64,000 nt of DNA. It comes from Bifidobacterium breve (GTDB lineage Bacteria; Actinomycetota; Actinomycetes; Nanopelagicales; Nanopelagicaceae). Positions 38,584-45,593 of the stretch are shown here, one piece after another. The stretch's first letter is position 1; every line of letters starts with the position of its first letter. Below the pieces are notes generated by a model that did no database searches, had not been told where the DNA came from, and worked only from the letters and a program-made list of their open reading frames with translations. The position numbers and the translations under genes are program-made. The stretch is taken from contig CAMAYZ010000002.1 of NCBI GenBank assembly GCA_945863115.1, forward strand, positions 91,237-155,236, given 5' to 3'.

Positions 38584-39087
38584 TTATTCGCCAGCTTGTC
38601 TTTCCATGCTCGACCAGATGTGTGCCTGCAAAGTTTGACCTTCTGCTGCCATGTCATAAGCAAAAAATAATTGACCTTCAACTAAGCCATAAAGACGTTG
38701 TCCGGCTGTAACAATCTTTGCTGATGGCGCTGAATATCCTTGATCCATCGCTAATTGAATCTTCGGTCCATCATGAACTCCGACCCAACCTTCAGAAATT
38801 CCAGTGCTGTGGGCCAATACAACTTCTAAAGTTTTATTCTCCTTTGGGCGCCAGAATCCAACTTCGGAACCAGCGGGGCGCAAAATTTCATTCTTGTTAT
38901 TAATAATCCAAGAACGAGAAAAATAATTTAGGAATGGCCGACCATCGTGATTAAAAGTAACTTCTTGCGCAAATTGAAAGGGTTCGATTCCAGGATATTC
39001 ACCAGAACCTTTTCCACGCCAAGTTCCGATTAACCAGGCAAGTGGATAACAATCCGGATGCACGCCTTCAGGAATTTCAAATACCAT
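38584..39087 (-). CDS. Nitrobindin-like (FABP-family) heme-binding beta-barrel protein
   Basis: This 167-aa protein has LAWLIGTWRGKGSGEYPGIEPFQFAQEVTF, the GxWxGxGxGxYP opening motif of nitrobindins. A run of beta strands follows, with HSTGISEGWVGV and the late YDMAAEGQTLQAHIWSSMERQ, in which the His may be the proximal heme ligand. Nitrobindins bind ferric heme and react with NO or peroxynitrite. It starts inside the last codons of an overlooked 40-codon gene. Confidence 0.82.
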   Translation of the reverse strand: MVFEIPEGVHPDCYPLAWLIGTWRGKGSGEYPGIEPFQFAQEVTFNHDGRPFLNYFSRSWIINNKNEILRPAGSEVGFWRPKENKTLEVVLAHSTGISEGWVGVHDGPKIQLAMDQGYSAPSAKIVTAGQRLYGLVEGQLFFAYDMAAEGQTLQAHIWSSMERQAGE

Positions 39088-39199
39088 CGGTCGACTCGCC
39101 TTTCCAAGACTTAATAGCGCCGCGGATTCCCTTTAAGAATAAAAATAATCCGACTAGCAACGTGACCGCAATTAATAAAACGGTGGTCACTGTTTCCAT
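39077..39199 (-). CDS. 40-aa single-pass membrane mini-protein, coupled to nitrobindin-like gene
   Basis: Not in the ORF track because of size. ATG 39199 opens METVTTVLLIAVTLLVGLFL, one helix, followed by a basic, polar tail FLKGIRGAIKSWKGESTDGI and TGA at 39077-39079. The stop lies 11 bases past the ATG of the nitrobindin-like gene, an overlap typical of translational coupling. The helix-then-positive-tail layout predicts the N-terminus outside and the tail in the cytoplasm. Function unknown. Confidence 0.65.
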   Translation of the reverse strand: METVTTVLLIAVTLLVGLFLFLKGIRGAIKSWKGESTDGI

Positions 39200-39238
39200 T
39201 GTCTAAGGGTAATGCCCTCAGCGAGTAGAGTCTCGCCC

Positions 39239-39604
39239 ATGAAAAGTTCAAAGTTAGTCGTGAAAGTAATGGCCGGAGCGAATGATCCCGAGCGCTGCGC
39301 ACAAGCATTTACCGTTGCATCAACTGCACTTGCTAGTGGCGCCGAAGTTTCACTCTGGCTTACTGGTGAGGCCGCATGGTTTGCCGTCCCAGGAAAATGT
39401 GAAGAATTCGAATTACCGCACTCTGCAAAATTAGCTGATCTGCGCGATGCAATTCTGGCTGCTGGAAAAATAACTCTTTGCACGCAATGTGCAGTTCGAC
39501 GTGGAATTAATGAAGGCGATCAAATCCCTGGAATTGTTATTGCTGGTGCTGCAAGTTTTGTTGAAGAAATTATGCAAGCCGGCGTGCAAGCACTTGTTTA
39601 CTAA
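39239..39604 (+). CDS. DsrE-family protein
   Basis: ATG 39239 (MKSSKLVVKVMAGANDPERCAQAFTVASTALASGAEVSLWLTGEAAWF) is the natural start; the upstream extension overlaps the divergent mini-gene promoter. The 121-aa protein has the DsrE/F/H fold and a cysteine group, TLCTQCAVRRGI, near residue 85. This could carry persulfide sulfur as in TusD/DsrE, or only bind metal. Its partner is unknown. It overlaps the ygfZ end by 4 bp (convergent). Confidence 0.8.
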   Translation: MKSSKLVVKVMAGANDPERCAQAFTVASTALASGAEVSLWLTGEAAWFAVPGKCEEFELPHSAKLADLRDAILAAGKITLCTQCAVRRGINEGDQIPGIVIAGAASFVEEIMQAGVQALVY

Positions 39605-40503
39605 TTTTTAATTAACTCTTGCGTTGCAGGTACGCCTGCAGAAATTACAGTTGCATCTAACGGCACATTGCGTTTTAAAACTGCAAGAGCAATTGGTCCA
39701 AGTTCATAATGTCGTGCAACAGTTCCTACAAATCCAATCTCTTTACCATCAAATTCAACTTTTGCGCCATTCTCCGGCATCGCAACCATCGAACCATCTA
39801 GATGCAGCAGAGTTAAGCGACGTGGTGGTTGGCCCAAGTTAAATACTTTCGCGACAGTTTCCTGCCCGGGATAGCAGCCCTTCTTCATATGCACTGCGTT
39901 ATTTAGAAAGCCCAATTCATTTGGAATTGATTTGTGATCTGTTTCAAAAAGTATTCGCGCCCGTCCAGCAGCAACTCGTTCGGCATCAAGTGCCCAGGTT
40001 CCTACTTGCAAATAATTCTGGCTAAACGCTGATTTCATATCATCGAGTTCATCGTATGTAACAAGCGCGTATGGCCCACCTATTGCATCTGCAGTTCCCG
40101 GTGCCCGAAGAACGGCGTGATCATTTGAGCGATCTGCAATTTCAACTCGCAACATAAATTTCATTTTCTCTAAATACGCAACCAGTTCCGCAGTTTTCGA
40201 ATTCTCGGTATGTATCCAAGTCGTTGTTCCATCATCAACTAAATAGAAGTGATGTGTGATTCGACCATTTGCATCAAGAATTAATGAGCTGACCCAAATT
40301 CCAGGGGATAACTTCTCAACATCCTGTGTTGTTATTGAATGCAACCAACTTAAGCGATCTGGTCCGCTTACTGAAACAACACCGCGATGTGAAAGATCTG
40401 CCCATGCTGTTCCTGCTGCAAGTGCACGTTGTTCTTGATTTGGTTCACCGAAATGCCAAATTGCCCCAGCATCTGGGCCAGCTTCAACGATTACAGCAGT
40501 CAT
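39601..40503 (-). CDS. ygfZ: YgfZ/GcvT-like folate-binding protein
   Basis: The ORF track runs to 40626, but residues before MTAVIVEAGPDAGAIWHFGEPNQEQRALAAGTAWADLSHRGVVSVSGPDRLSWLHSITTQDV are out-of-frame fur sequence, so ATG 40503 is used (300 aa). The hallmark K-G-C-Y-x-G-Q-E appears as MKKGCYPGQETVAKVFNLGQPPRRL. YgfZ uses tetrahydrofolate to help repair or mature Fe-S clusters. It follows fur by 13 bp; this pairing with a Fur-type regulator is common in actinobacteria. Confidence 0.9.
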   Translation of the reverse strand: MTAVIVEAGPDAGAIWHFGEPNQEQRALAAGTAWADLSHRGVVSVSGPDRLSWLHSITTQDVEKLSPGIWVSSLILDANGRITHHFYLVDDGTTTWIHTENSKTAELVAYLEKMKFMLRVEIADRSNDHAVLRAPGTADAIGGPYALVTYDELDDMKSAFSQNYLQVGTWALDAERVAAGRARILFETDHKSIPNELGFLNNAVHMKKGCYPGQETVAKVFNLGQPPRRLTLLHLDGSMVAMPENGAKVEFDGKEIGFVGTVARHYELGPIALAVLKRNVPLDATVISAGVPATQELIKN

Positions 40504-40516
40504 AGTGACTACGAGT

Positions 40517-40930
40517 TTAGGGCTTGTTAAAGCAAGTTTCGCAACGCCCTGCAATAGCCAAGTGTGCAAGGTCGGTGTGGAAGCCATATCCATCGAGAAG
40601 TGATTGCGTAAATGATGCAGTCGCATCGATCGGAACCTCGATGATTGTTCCGCAAGATTCGCAATTCAAGTGTGCATGAATTTCTTCAGTTGATGCGTGA
40701 TAGCGAACGCCACCATGCCCAAGGTGTGAATGTTGAACTAAGCCAACATTTTCCAAAGTTTCTAAGTTGCGATAAACCGTCGAAAGATTAATTCCAGGAT
40801 GCGTTAACTTAACTTTTTCTGCAACTTCTTCTGGTGTCGCATGTTCAAGTGCGCGCACAGCAGCTAAAACTAATTCGCGTTGTGGTGTTAGGCGAAGTCC
40901 GACATCGCGTAACTCGTGTTTATCAGCCAT
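40517..40930 (-). CDS. Fur-family metal-dependent repressor
   Basis: This 137-aa protein has a winged-helix domain RDVGLRLTPQRELVLAAVRALEHATPEEVAEKVKLTHPGINLSTVYRNLETLENVGLV, then metal sites HSHLGHGGVRYH and EEIHAHLNCESCGTIIEVP. A second CxxC (CETC) near the end gives the structural zinc site. Fur or Zur specificity cannot be settled from sequence alone. The pairing with ygfZ (Fe-S repair) hints at iron or zinc control. Confidence 0.9.
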   Translation of the reverse strand: MADKHELRDVGLRLTPQRELVLAAVRALEHATPEEVAEKVKLTHPGINLSTVYRNLETLENVGLVQHSHLGHGGVRYHASTEEIHAHLNCESCGTIIEVPIDATASFTQSLLDGYGFHTDLAHLAIAGRCETCFNKP

Positions 40931-40959
40931 GGTTAATTCTAACTTGGATAGTAAAGAAA

Positions 40960-41406
40960 TTACTTAACTGCACGGAGGCCAAGGAGATAAATCTCGCAGC
41001 CCAAGCAGAAATTGAACGCTGCATTTAGAAACGCTGCGAAGAGAGCAAAACCAACGGCCACTGTGAAGAGGACTGGAATTGATAGAAGTGAACCAGCAAG
41101 TGCAACCACTGCAAAAATTAGCCCAACGCTCTGAGCAAATTGTGGTGGACGTGCATCTTCAGTAATGACTTCGCCCTTAAGTCTTGGCTTCACAAACTTC
41201 TTAAACAAAAATGCATAAGGTGTCTTTGCAGGACCAGCGAATGCACCAATCGCGAAGACTGCCAACTGAATTGCAATTAACGCAGCTGATTGAGTTACCA
41301 ACGCTGCTGCCAGAACTAAAGTTGTGATTACTGCCGAGAACCGTGGTCCACGAGCATCAATTAGATTTGCTTTTGATTTAACACTTGCTTCATTTAGAAC
41401 TGCCAT
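40960..41406 (-). CDS. DUF4395 membrane protein
   Basis: This 148-aa protein has three or four hydrophobic helices. The first is VITTLVLAAALVTQSAALIAIQLAVFAIGAFAG; the pair QSVGLIFAVVALAGSLLSIPVLFTVAVGFALFAAFLNAAFNFCLGCEIYLLG ends with the C-L-G-C motif. DUF4395 proteins are usually encoded beside thioredoxin-like genes in actinobacteria, as here, and may take part in thiol redox at the membrane (inference). AGAGGA sits 7 bases before the ATG. A long inverted repeat lies in its leader. Confidence 0.85.
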   Translation of the reverse strand: MAVLNEASVKSKANLIDARGPRFSAVITTLVLAAALVTQSAALIAIQLAVFAIGAFAGPAKTPYAFLFKKFVKPRLKGEVITEDARPPQFAQSVGLIFAVVALAGSLLSIPVLFTVAVGFALFAAFLNAAFNFCLGCEIYLLGLRAVK

Positions 41407-41425
41407 TTTTAATTCCTCTGTTAGT

Positions 41426-41485
41426 TGTCGAATAATTTGTAAAACTAAAACTTCTTGTTGCGTTTTTAGTTAATTACATTCGACA
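41426..41485 (-). repeat. Long imperfect inverted repeat in the DUF4395 leader
   Basis: TGTCGAAT (41426-41433) pairs exactly with ATTCGACA (41478-41485). Inside it AACTAAAAC pairs with GTTTTTAGTT with one extra T. The structure lies 20-79 bp upstream of the DUF4395 ATG within the 204-bp gap after the thioredoxin gene. It may be a terminator-like fold of the thioredoxin gene, a 5'-UTR structure or an operator. The rest of the gap to 41610 shows nothing I can identify. Confidence 0.6.
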
Positions 41486-41610
41486 GAGTGAACCGACAAG
41501 GCGGCCAAAATCAATATGGCGACGCTTTGTTAAAAAGACTGGTTCAAATTTGAGCACGGGATAAGTGTAAGTAAGCAATAAGCAATGTGCCACTTGCGAA
41601 AGATTTGCAC

Positions 41611-42024
41611 TTAGTGAATTGCGTTTACCGCTGCCAAAACTTGCGAGCGCTTCGGTGTTCCCATCGCACGCCCGACTTCGACACCTGCCGCATTCAAAAA
41701 GAGCGTTGTTGGCGTTGATCGGATATCTAGCTGACGCACTAATTCCAGGTGGGATTCGGCATCGATATGGGCATATCGAACATCCGGCATTGTCTTCACC
41801 ATGTCCTCTAGCAGTGCCTTAGTGGCTCGACATGGCGAGCAGAAGGCCGAGGAGAACTGCACCATAGTGACGCGAGAGCCAAGTTCAACCCCGATTACCG
41901 AGGCATCTAGCTTCGGTCCATTGACCGTCTTTTTCCTACGAAACTCACCTCTGCTGCGGGTATACCAAACACCAAATGCGATGGCCAAGGCCAGCACAAC
42001 AACGAGTGGAGTCAATGATTTCAC
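41611..42024 (-). CDS. Membrane-anchored thioredoxin-like protein
   Basis: This 137-aa protein has one N-terminal helix ([19 protein letters not shown]) and a thioredoxin fold, [63 protein letters not shown]. The CxxC is CSPC and the cis-Pro is in STPTT. The position next to the GlnR-like and MshD-like genes matches mycobacterial Rv0816c (thiX)-Rv0818-mshD. It probably reduces or oxidises thiols on the outer membrane face, linked with DUF4395. Divergent from the GlnR-like gene (21 bp). Confidence 0.86.
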   Translation of the reverse strand: MKSLTPLVVVLALAIAFGVWYTRSRGEFRRKKTVNGPKLDASVIGVELGSRVTMVQFSSAFCSPCRATKALLEDMVKTMPDVRYAHIDAESHLELVRQLDIRSTPTTLFLNAAGVEVGRAMGTPKRSQVLAAVNAIH

Positions 42025-42045
42025 CTGAGTATTCTTACACCTCTT

Positions 42046-42759
42046 ATGGCAAGAATTCTCCTCCTGACAAACACACTCGGCGCAAGTGCTGAAGTGCTTC
42101 CAAGTCTTGCCTTGCTACAACACCAAGTTCGCATCCTTCCGGCCGAAGCATCAATCCTGGTTGATGTTCCCGAAGTTGATTGCATTCTTCTAGATGCACG
42201 TCGCGATCTACCAAGTGCAAAAGCGTTAAACAAATTATTGCAATCCACCGGTGTTGCTTGTCCGATAATCACAATCGCAACTGAAGGTTCGCTTTCTGCA
42301 ATGAACGCAGATTGGGGATTCGATGATGTAATCCTTGATACCGCTGGTCCTGCCGAAATCGAAGCTCGTGTTCGTATTGCAGTCGGACGTATCGAAGCAA
42401 ATAACTTTGCAAATGATCCAGCGTCACGTGAAATTCGCACTGGTGAAGTTGTTATCGATGAAAATTCTTACACTGCAAAGATAAAAGGGCGCTCGCTAGA
42501 TTTAACATTTAAAGAGTTTGAATTAATTAAATTCCTGGCCCAACATCCTGGCCGCGTCTTTACTCGTGCCCAACTTCTGCAAGAAATTTGGGGCTACGAC
42601 TACTTCGGTGGAACCAGAACTGTCGATGTTCACATCCGTCGCCTGCGTTCCAAACTTGGTCCAGAACATGAAGCAATTGTTGGCACCGTCCGAAATGTTG
42701 GTTACCGCTTCACACTTCCAAGTGCTGGCAAAGAGGCGCCCGTTAACGAACGTATTTAA
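42046..42759 (+). CDS. GlnR-like orphan OmpR-family regulator
   Basis: This 237-aa protein has an atypical receiver ([62 protein letters not shown]) lacking the usual N-terminal DD acid pair. The full winged-helix DNA-binding domain is [57 protein letters not shown]. No kinase is adjacent. Degenerate phosphorylation site, synteny with mshD and size fit GlnR (Rv0818). In actinobacteria GlnR controls nitrogen assimilation genes; no target is seen here. Confidence 0.85.
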   Translation: MARILLLTNTLGASAEVLPSLALLQHQVRILPAEASILVDVPEVDCILLDARRDLPSAKALNKLLQSTGVACPIITIATEGSLSAMNADWGFDDVILDTAGPAEIEARVRIAVGRIEANNFANDPASREIRTGEVVIDENSYTAKIKGRSLDLTFKEFELIKFLAQHPGRVFTRAQLLQEIWGYDYFGGTRTVDVHIRRLRSKLGPEHEAIVGTVRNVGYRFTLPSAGKEAPVNERI

Positions 42760-42763
42760 TTAA

Positions 42764-43237
42764 ATGCGCCATATTCTTAAGTTGCATCGTTCGCTATTAG
42801 ATCCAATCCCACAAACATCAAATAACATTGAGATTTCAACTTTCTTGCCCTCATTACATAAAGAAGAGTGGCTTGCATTAAATAATAAAATCTTCGAAAA
42901 GCACCCAGACCAAGGCAATTGGGGAATGGCTGATCTGGAAAATCGGATGGCTGAAAGTTGGTTTGATCCAGAGGGATTCTTTATTGCACTACATAACAAA
43001 AAAATTATTGGCTTCTGTTGGATGAAAATTCACCACGATTTTGTAAACCAAGATCCAATCGGCGAAATTTATGTAATCGGTGTTGATCCAGAGAACAAAC
43101 AGACCGGTCTCGGTAAAGCCCTTGCAATAACTGGTTTGAACTACTTAACTTCAAAATCCCTGAAGCAAGCAATGCTTTATGTTGATGCCGATAACGCACC
43201 AGCCCTTGCAATGTATCAAGGCCTAGGCTTTAACTAA
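42764..43237 (+). CDS. Half-length MshD-like GNAT acetyltransferase (mycothiol synthase C-terminal domain)
   Basis: Only 157 aa, against about 300-315 for mycothiol synthase. The sequence equals the second, catalytic GNAT domain of MshD: IFEKHPDQGNWGMADLENRMAESWFDPEGFFIALHNKKIIGFCWMKIH, then GEIYVIGVDPENKQTGLGKALAITGLNYL (acetyl-CoA loop) and MLYVDADNAPALAMYQGLGF. The N-terminal GNAT domain is absent, and only 4 bp separate it from the GlnR-like gene, so no room for it exists. The final strand after GLGF is also short. It may still acetylate Cys-GlcN-Ins. It converges with the aminotransferase by a 15-bp overlap. Confidence 0.82.
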   Translation: MRHILKLHRSLLDPIPQTSNNIEISTFLPSLHKEEWLALNNKIFEKHPDQGNWGMADLENRMAESWFDPEGFFIALHNKKIIGFCWMKIHHDFVNQDPIGEIYVIGVDPENKQTGLGKALAITGLNYLTSKSLKQAMLYVDADNAPALAMYQGLGFN

Positions 43238-44581
43238 TTCCGCGCACATCTTTCGAAATGCCACGGTATGCGCATCAACATCGGCATCAGAAGTCTCTGG
43301 CGACATCAAAGCCATATTGTGGAATGGGGTAATCAAGAAGCCATCGTTGAGCATGCGCAGATGAATGTATTGCTCTAATTCAAAGTCGCCAGCATCAGCA
43401 GCTTCTTTACCGGTATTTGGCGCAGTTGCCTGAAACAAATATTCACCGCGTGCCCCAAGTCTTGAGCAATACCAAGGTAATTCAAATTCTTTAATCGATG
43501 CATCAACACCATCAGACCATTTGGTTCCAAGTGCAACCATCTTTTCAAATGCAGCTGGAGTTAAAACTTTTGTAAGCGTTGCACGCATCGCTGCAAGGCT
43601 CAACGAATTTCCGGCCAAGGTTGAACCAATTCCACCAGTATCAATAATTTCTCGAGACGTTTTCTCTTTGATTCGCTGCGCAACGTCATGAGTCATTCCA
43701 AATGTTCCAGTAGGAATACCACCAGCAATTGCTTTTCCAATTGTCAAAATATCTGGCTTTAAACCAAGCTGCGCAGTCATTCCACCAGGGCCAACAGAAA
43801 TAGTGTGGGTCTCATCGATAATCCAGATTGCGCCATACTTCTTTGCAAGTTCGCCAACTGCTTGTAAATATCCATCATCTGGCAGAACGATTCCGATATT
43901 TGTCATCGCTGGTTCCATCAAAATTGCAGCAACATCGCCCTTTGCAAGCGCTGCTTCCATCCCTGCTAAATCATTAAATTCCACAACTCTTGTTGTTTGA
44001 TCCAAATCAACTGGCGCACCCAAATTGCCTTCGCGCTTTATCGTGTTTCCATCTTTATCCAACGTTGCAAAAGTTTCATCCACACTTCCGTGATAACACT
44101 TATCAATCACAATTATCTTTGACTTGCCAGTTATCAATCGGCAGTAACGAATTGTGTGACGATTTGCGTCAGTGGCTGTAACGGTGAATTGCCAAAGCGG
44201 TAATCCAAAACGGTCAGCAAGCTCTTGCGAAACAATTACGGCATCTTCAGTGGGAAGCATCGACGTGAATCCATGTTTCATCTGTTCAGTAATCGCTGCC
44301 ACCGTGGCGGCTGGTGAATGCCCAGTCATCGAACCGGTATCGCCCAAACAAAAATCAATATATTTATTGCCATCAACATCTGTGAAGTGTGATCCCGCGG
44401 CGCTTTCAACAAATATCGGATAAGCCCCCGGCCATTTCGCCATCCATGACATTGGGACTCCGCCAGGCATTACACCTTTTGCTTTTTCAAATAACGCACC
44501 AGATTTTGGATGTAAATCTAGAAAGCGCTTCTCTTCAATTGCATTTAACTTCTTTAGGTGTTCGCGATTTATGTTGTTCAC
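43223..44581 (-). CDS. Class-III PLP aminotransferase / GSA-aminomutase-like enzyme
   Basis: This 452-aa protein has GGVPMSWMAKWPGAYPIFVESAAGSHFTDVDGNKYIDFCLGDTGSMTGHSPAATVAAITEQMKHG, then CYHGSVDETFATLD, GAIWIIDETHTISVGPGGMTAQLGLKPDILTIGKAIAGGIPTGTFGM (Lys in GKAIAGG binds PLP; the Asp is in DETH) and IGSTLAGNSLSLAAMRATL. It resembles glutamate-1-semialdehyde aminomutase, but DETH and TDANRHTIRYCR differ from HemL. This suggests a transaminase of unknown substrate. Two palindromes lie just upstream, so it may be regulated by a local repressor. Confidence 0.85.
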   Translation of the reverse strand: MNNINREHLKKLNAIEEKRFLDLHPKSGALFEKAKGVMPGGVPMSWMAKWPGAYPIFVESAAGSHFTDVDGNKYIDFCLGDTGSMTGHSPAATVAAITEQMKHGFTSMLPTEDAVIVSQELADRFGLPLWQFTVTATDANRHTIRYCRLITGKSKIIVIDKCYHGSVDETFATLDKDGNTIKREGNLGAPVDLDQTTRVVEFNDLAGMEAALAKGDVAAILMEPAMTNIGIVLPDDGYLQAVGELAKKYGAIWIIDETHTISVGPGGMTAQLGLKPDILTIGKAIAGGIPTGTFGMTHDVAQRIKEKTSREIIDTGGIGSTLAGNSLSLAAMRATLTKVLTPAAFEKMVALGTKWSDGVDASIKEFELPWYCSRLGARGEYLFQATAPNTGKEAADAGDFELEQYIHLRMLNDGFLITPFHNMALMSPETSDADVDAHTVAFRKMCAELVKA

Positions 44582-44596
44582 AGGCGCTATGTTTCC

Positions 44597-44637
44597 ACAA
44601 TTCTAAATTGTTGCAACTACTTAAAAACTTTTTAAGT
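44597..44637. promoter_or_regulatory. Two AT-rich palindromes between the aminotransferase gene and the tRNA-like gene
   Basis: ACAATT-CTA-AATTGT (44597-44611) and ACTTAAAAA-C-TTTTTAAGT (44619-44637) are perfect inverted repeats 16-56 bp upstream of the aminotransferase start (44581). Their position suits operators of a dimeric repressor. No regulator gene is adjacent. Confidence 0.4.
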
Positions 44638-44653
44638 CTAATTTTCACCTGCT

Positions 44654-44727
44654 ACCTAAGTAGCTCAGTGGATAGAGCACACTTCTAACTAAAGTTGAGG
44701 TCGTGGGTTCGATTCCCACCTTAGGTG
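44654..44727 (+). tRNA. tRNA-like gene with unusual anticodon arm (possibly Arg-type; identity uncertain)
   Basis: Acceptor ACCTAAG/CTTAGGT (7 bp), D arm GCTCAGTGGATAGAGC and T arm GTGGG-TTCGATT-CCCAC are perfect. The anticodon arm CACTT-CTAACTA-AAGTTG can pair only with a bulged T, giving an implausible AAC anticodon. The segment contains CTTCTAA, the loop of tRNA-Arg(TCT), but its flanks do not pair. No CCA follows (GGCA), unlike the other two tRNAs here. The D arm equals that of tRNA-Arg(CCT). It is either a degenerate tRNA or an insertion-scarred one. Confidence 0.6.
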
Positions 44728-44787
44728 GCAATTAAAAAAGGACCTGGATTAGTTACCCAGGTCCTTCTTCATTGCACACTTCTAACT
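44677..44787 (+). repeat. 14-bp direct repeat GCACACTTCTAACT, in the tRNA-like gene and 97 bp downstream
   Basis: GCACACTTCTAACT occurs at 44677-44690 (anticodon side of the tRNA-like gene) and again at 44774-44787. A second short repeat, GTTACCCAG, occurs at 44752-44760 and 44812-44820. The order suggests local duplication or a recombination scar at a tRNA end. Confidence 0.6.
44738..44766. terminator. Bidirectional intrinsic terminator between the tRNA-like gene and the sugar operon
   Basis: AAGGACCTGG/CCAGGTCCTT form a perfect 10-bp stem with a 9-nt loop. On the minus strand the stem is followed by TTTTTT, so it best ends the sugar operon. On the plus strand it follows the tRNA-like gene. 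A second hairpin, TAACAC-TTAATG-GTGTTA at 44798-44815, lies between it and the galM-like stop. Confidence 0.85.
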
Positions 44788-44825
44788 GGCGAAACCATAA
44801 CACTTAATGGTGTTACCCAGAGTAA

Positions 44826-45593
44826 TTAATCTTCGCTAAATGTGAATAGTGCTTCTAAATAATGATCGCCGGCAATTCCTAAGTTGGCTGCATCAGGTGG
44901 TGCAGTCTGCGGCTCGATGCAAACGCCCTCGGTGTCTTCGGTATAAACAATCCAAGTTGGTGCATCGGATTCAATATCCAATCGCGCTGCACCTTCCCAA
45001 ATAACTGATGGCGTTCCAATAACTTCTGTAAACGCATCATCCCAAGGTTCTGGCTTTGGCTTAACTAACTTTCCAGTTGGTAATCCGTCTTCTTCACTGC
45101 GTTCAAACATTTTTGCAGCCGAGAAATTAACTACCGCTTCTCCGCCCCGTGCAAGTTCGCGCGGAAACCACGGATGAAATCCCAACCACGCTGGCAATTC
45201 ACAACCATTAGCTTCGTATTCCAAAATCCAACGAATCGCATCATCCAAAACTTCGATGCTCTGCGTAACAACCGCGTTGTTATATGGCGCAGGCAATTCC
45301 AAACGCGCACGACCAGAACCGGTTTCTTCCCACGATGAAACAAATCCATATCCGTGTATCGCATGTGGTGGCAACCAATTTGTTGGCAGCGTGTGTTCAA
45401 CATCGTTTCCATCTTTCATCAAACCGTCACGAACACGTCCTGCCCAAGGCGCCATTGCGTACCAACCCCAAGAAAGCGGCGTGCCACGAAACGGAACAAC
45501 AAATTGCAAATCGCGCCATTGCAACGATGCAATTCTTGCGCCTTGATCTAAATCAATTCCGACCGAAATTTCTGCGCCATCTATATGTTGCAT
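44826..45593 (-). CDS. Aldose 1-epimerase-like (galactose mutarotase) protein
   Basis: This 255-aa protein has the beta-sandwich mutarotase pattern: FVVPFRGTPLSWGWYAMAPWAGRVRDG, NWLPPHAIHGYGFVSSWEE (catalytic His in AIHG), LPAWLGFHPWF (second His) and GVCIEPQTAPPDAANLG (catalytic Glu). It interconverts the anomers of an aldose. It is the last gene of a unit with a PfkB kinase and a UPF0303 protein; its ATG overlaps the kinase stop (TAATG). Confidence 0.87.
   Translation of the reverse strand: MQHIDGAEISVGIDLDQGARIASLQWRDLQFVVPFRGTPLSWGWYAMAPWAGRVRDGLMKDGNDVEHTLPTNWLPPHAIHGYGFVSSWEETGSGRARLELPAPYNNAVVTQSIEVLDDAIRWILEYEANGCELPAWLGFHPWFPRELARGGEAVVNFSAAKMFERSEEDGLPTGKLVKPKPEPWDDAFTEVIGTPSVIWEGAARLDIESDAPTWIVYTEDTEGVCIEPQTAPPDAANLGIAGDHYLEALFTFSED

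Noticed and set aside
40504-40626. N-terminal 41-codon extension of ygfZ in the ORF track
   Set aside because: Lies over the fur gene in another frame and is absent from the family; ATG 40503 follows fur cleanly.
44654-44727. tRNA with a bacterial intron
   Set aside because: The segment between D and T arms is only one base longer than normal; no space for an intron.
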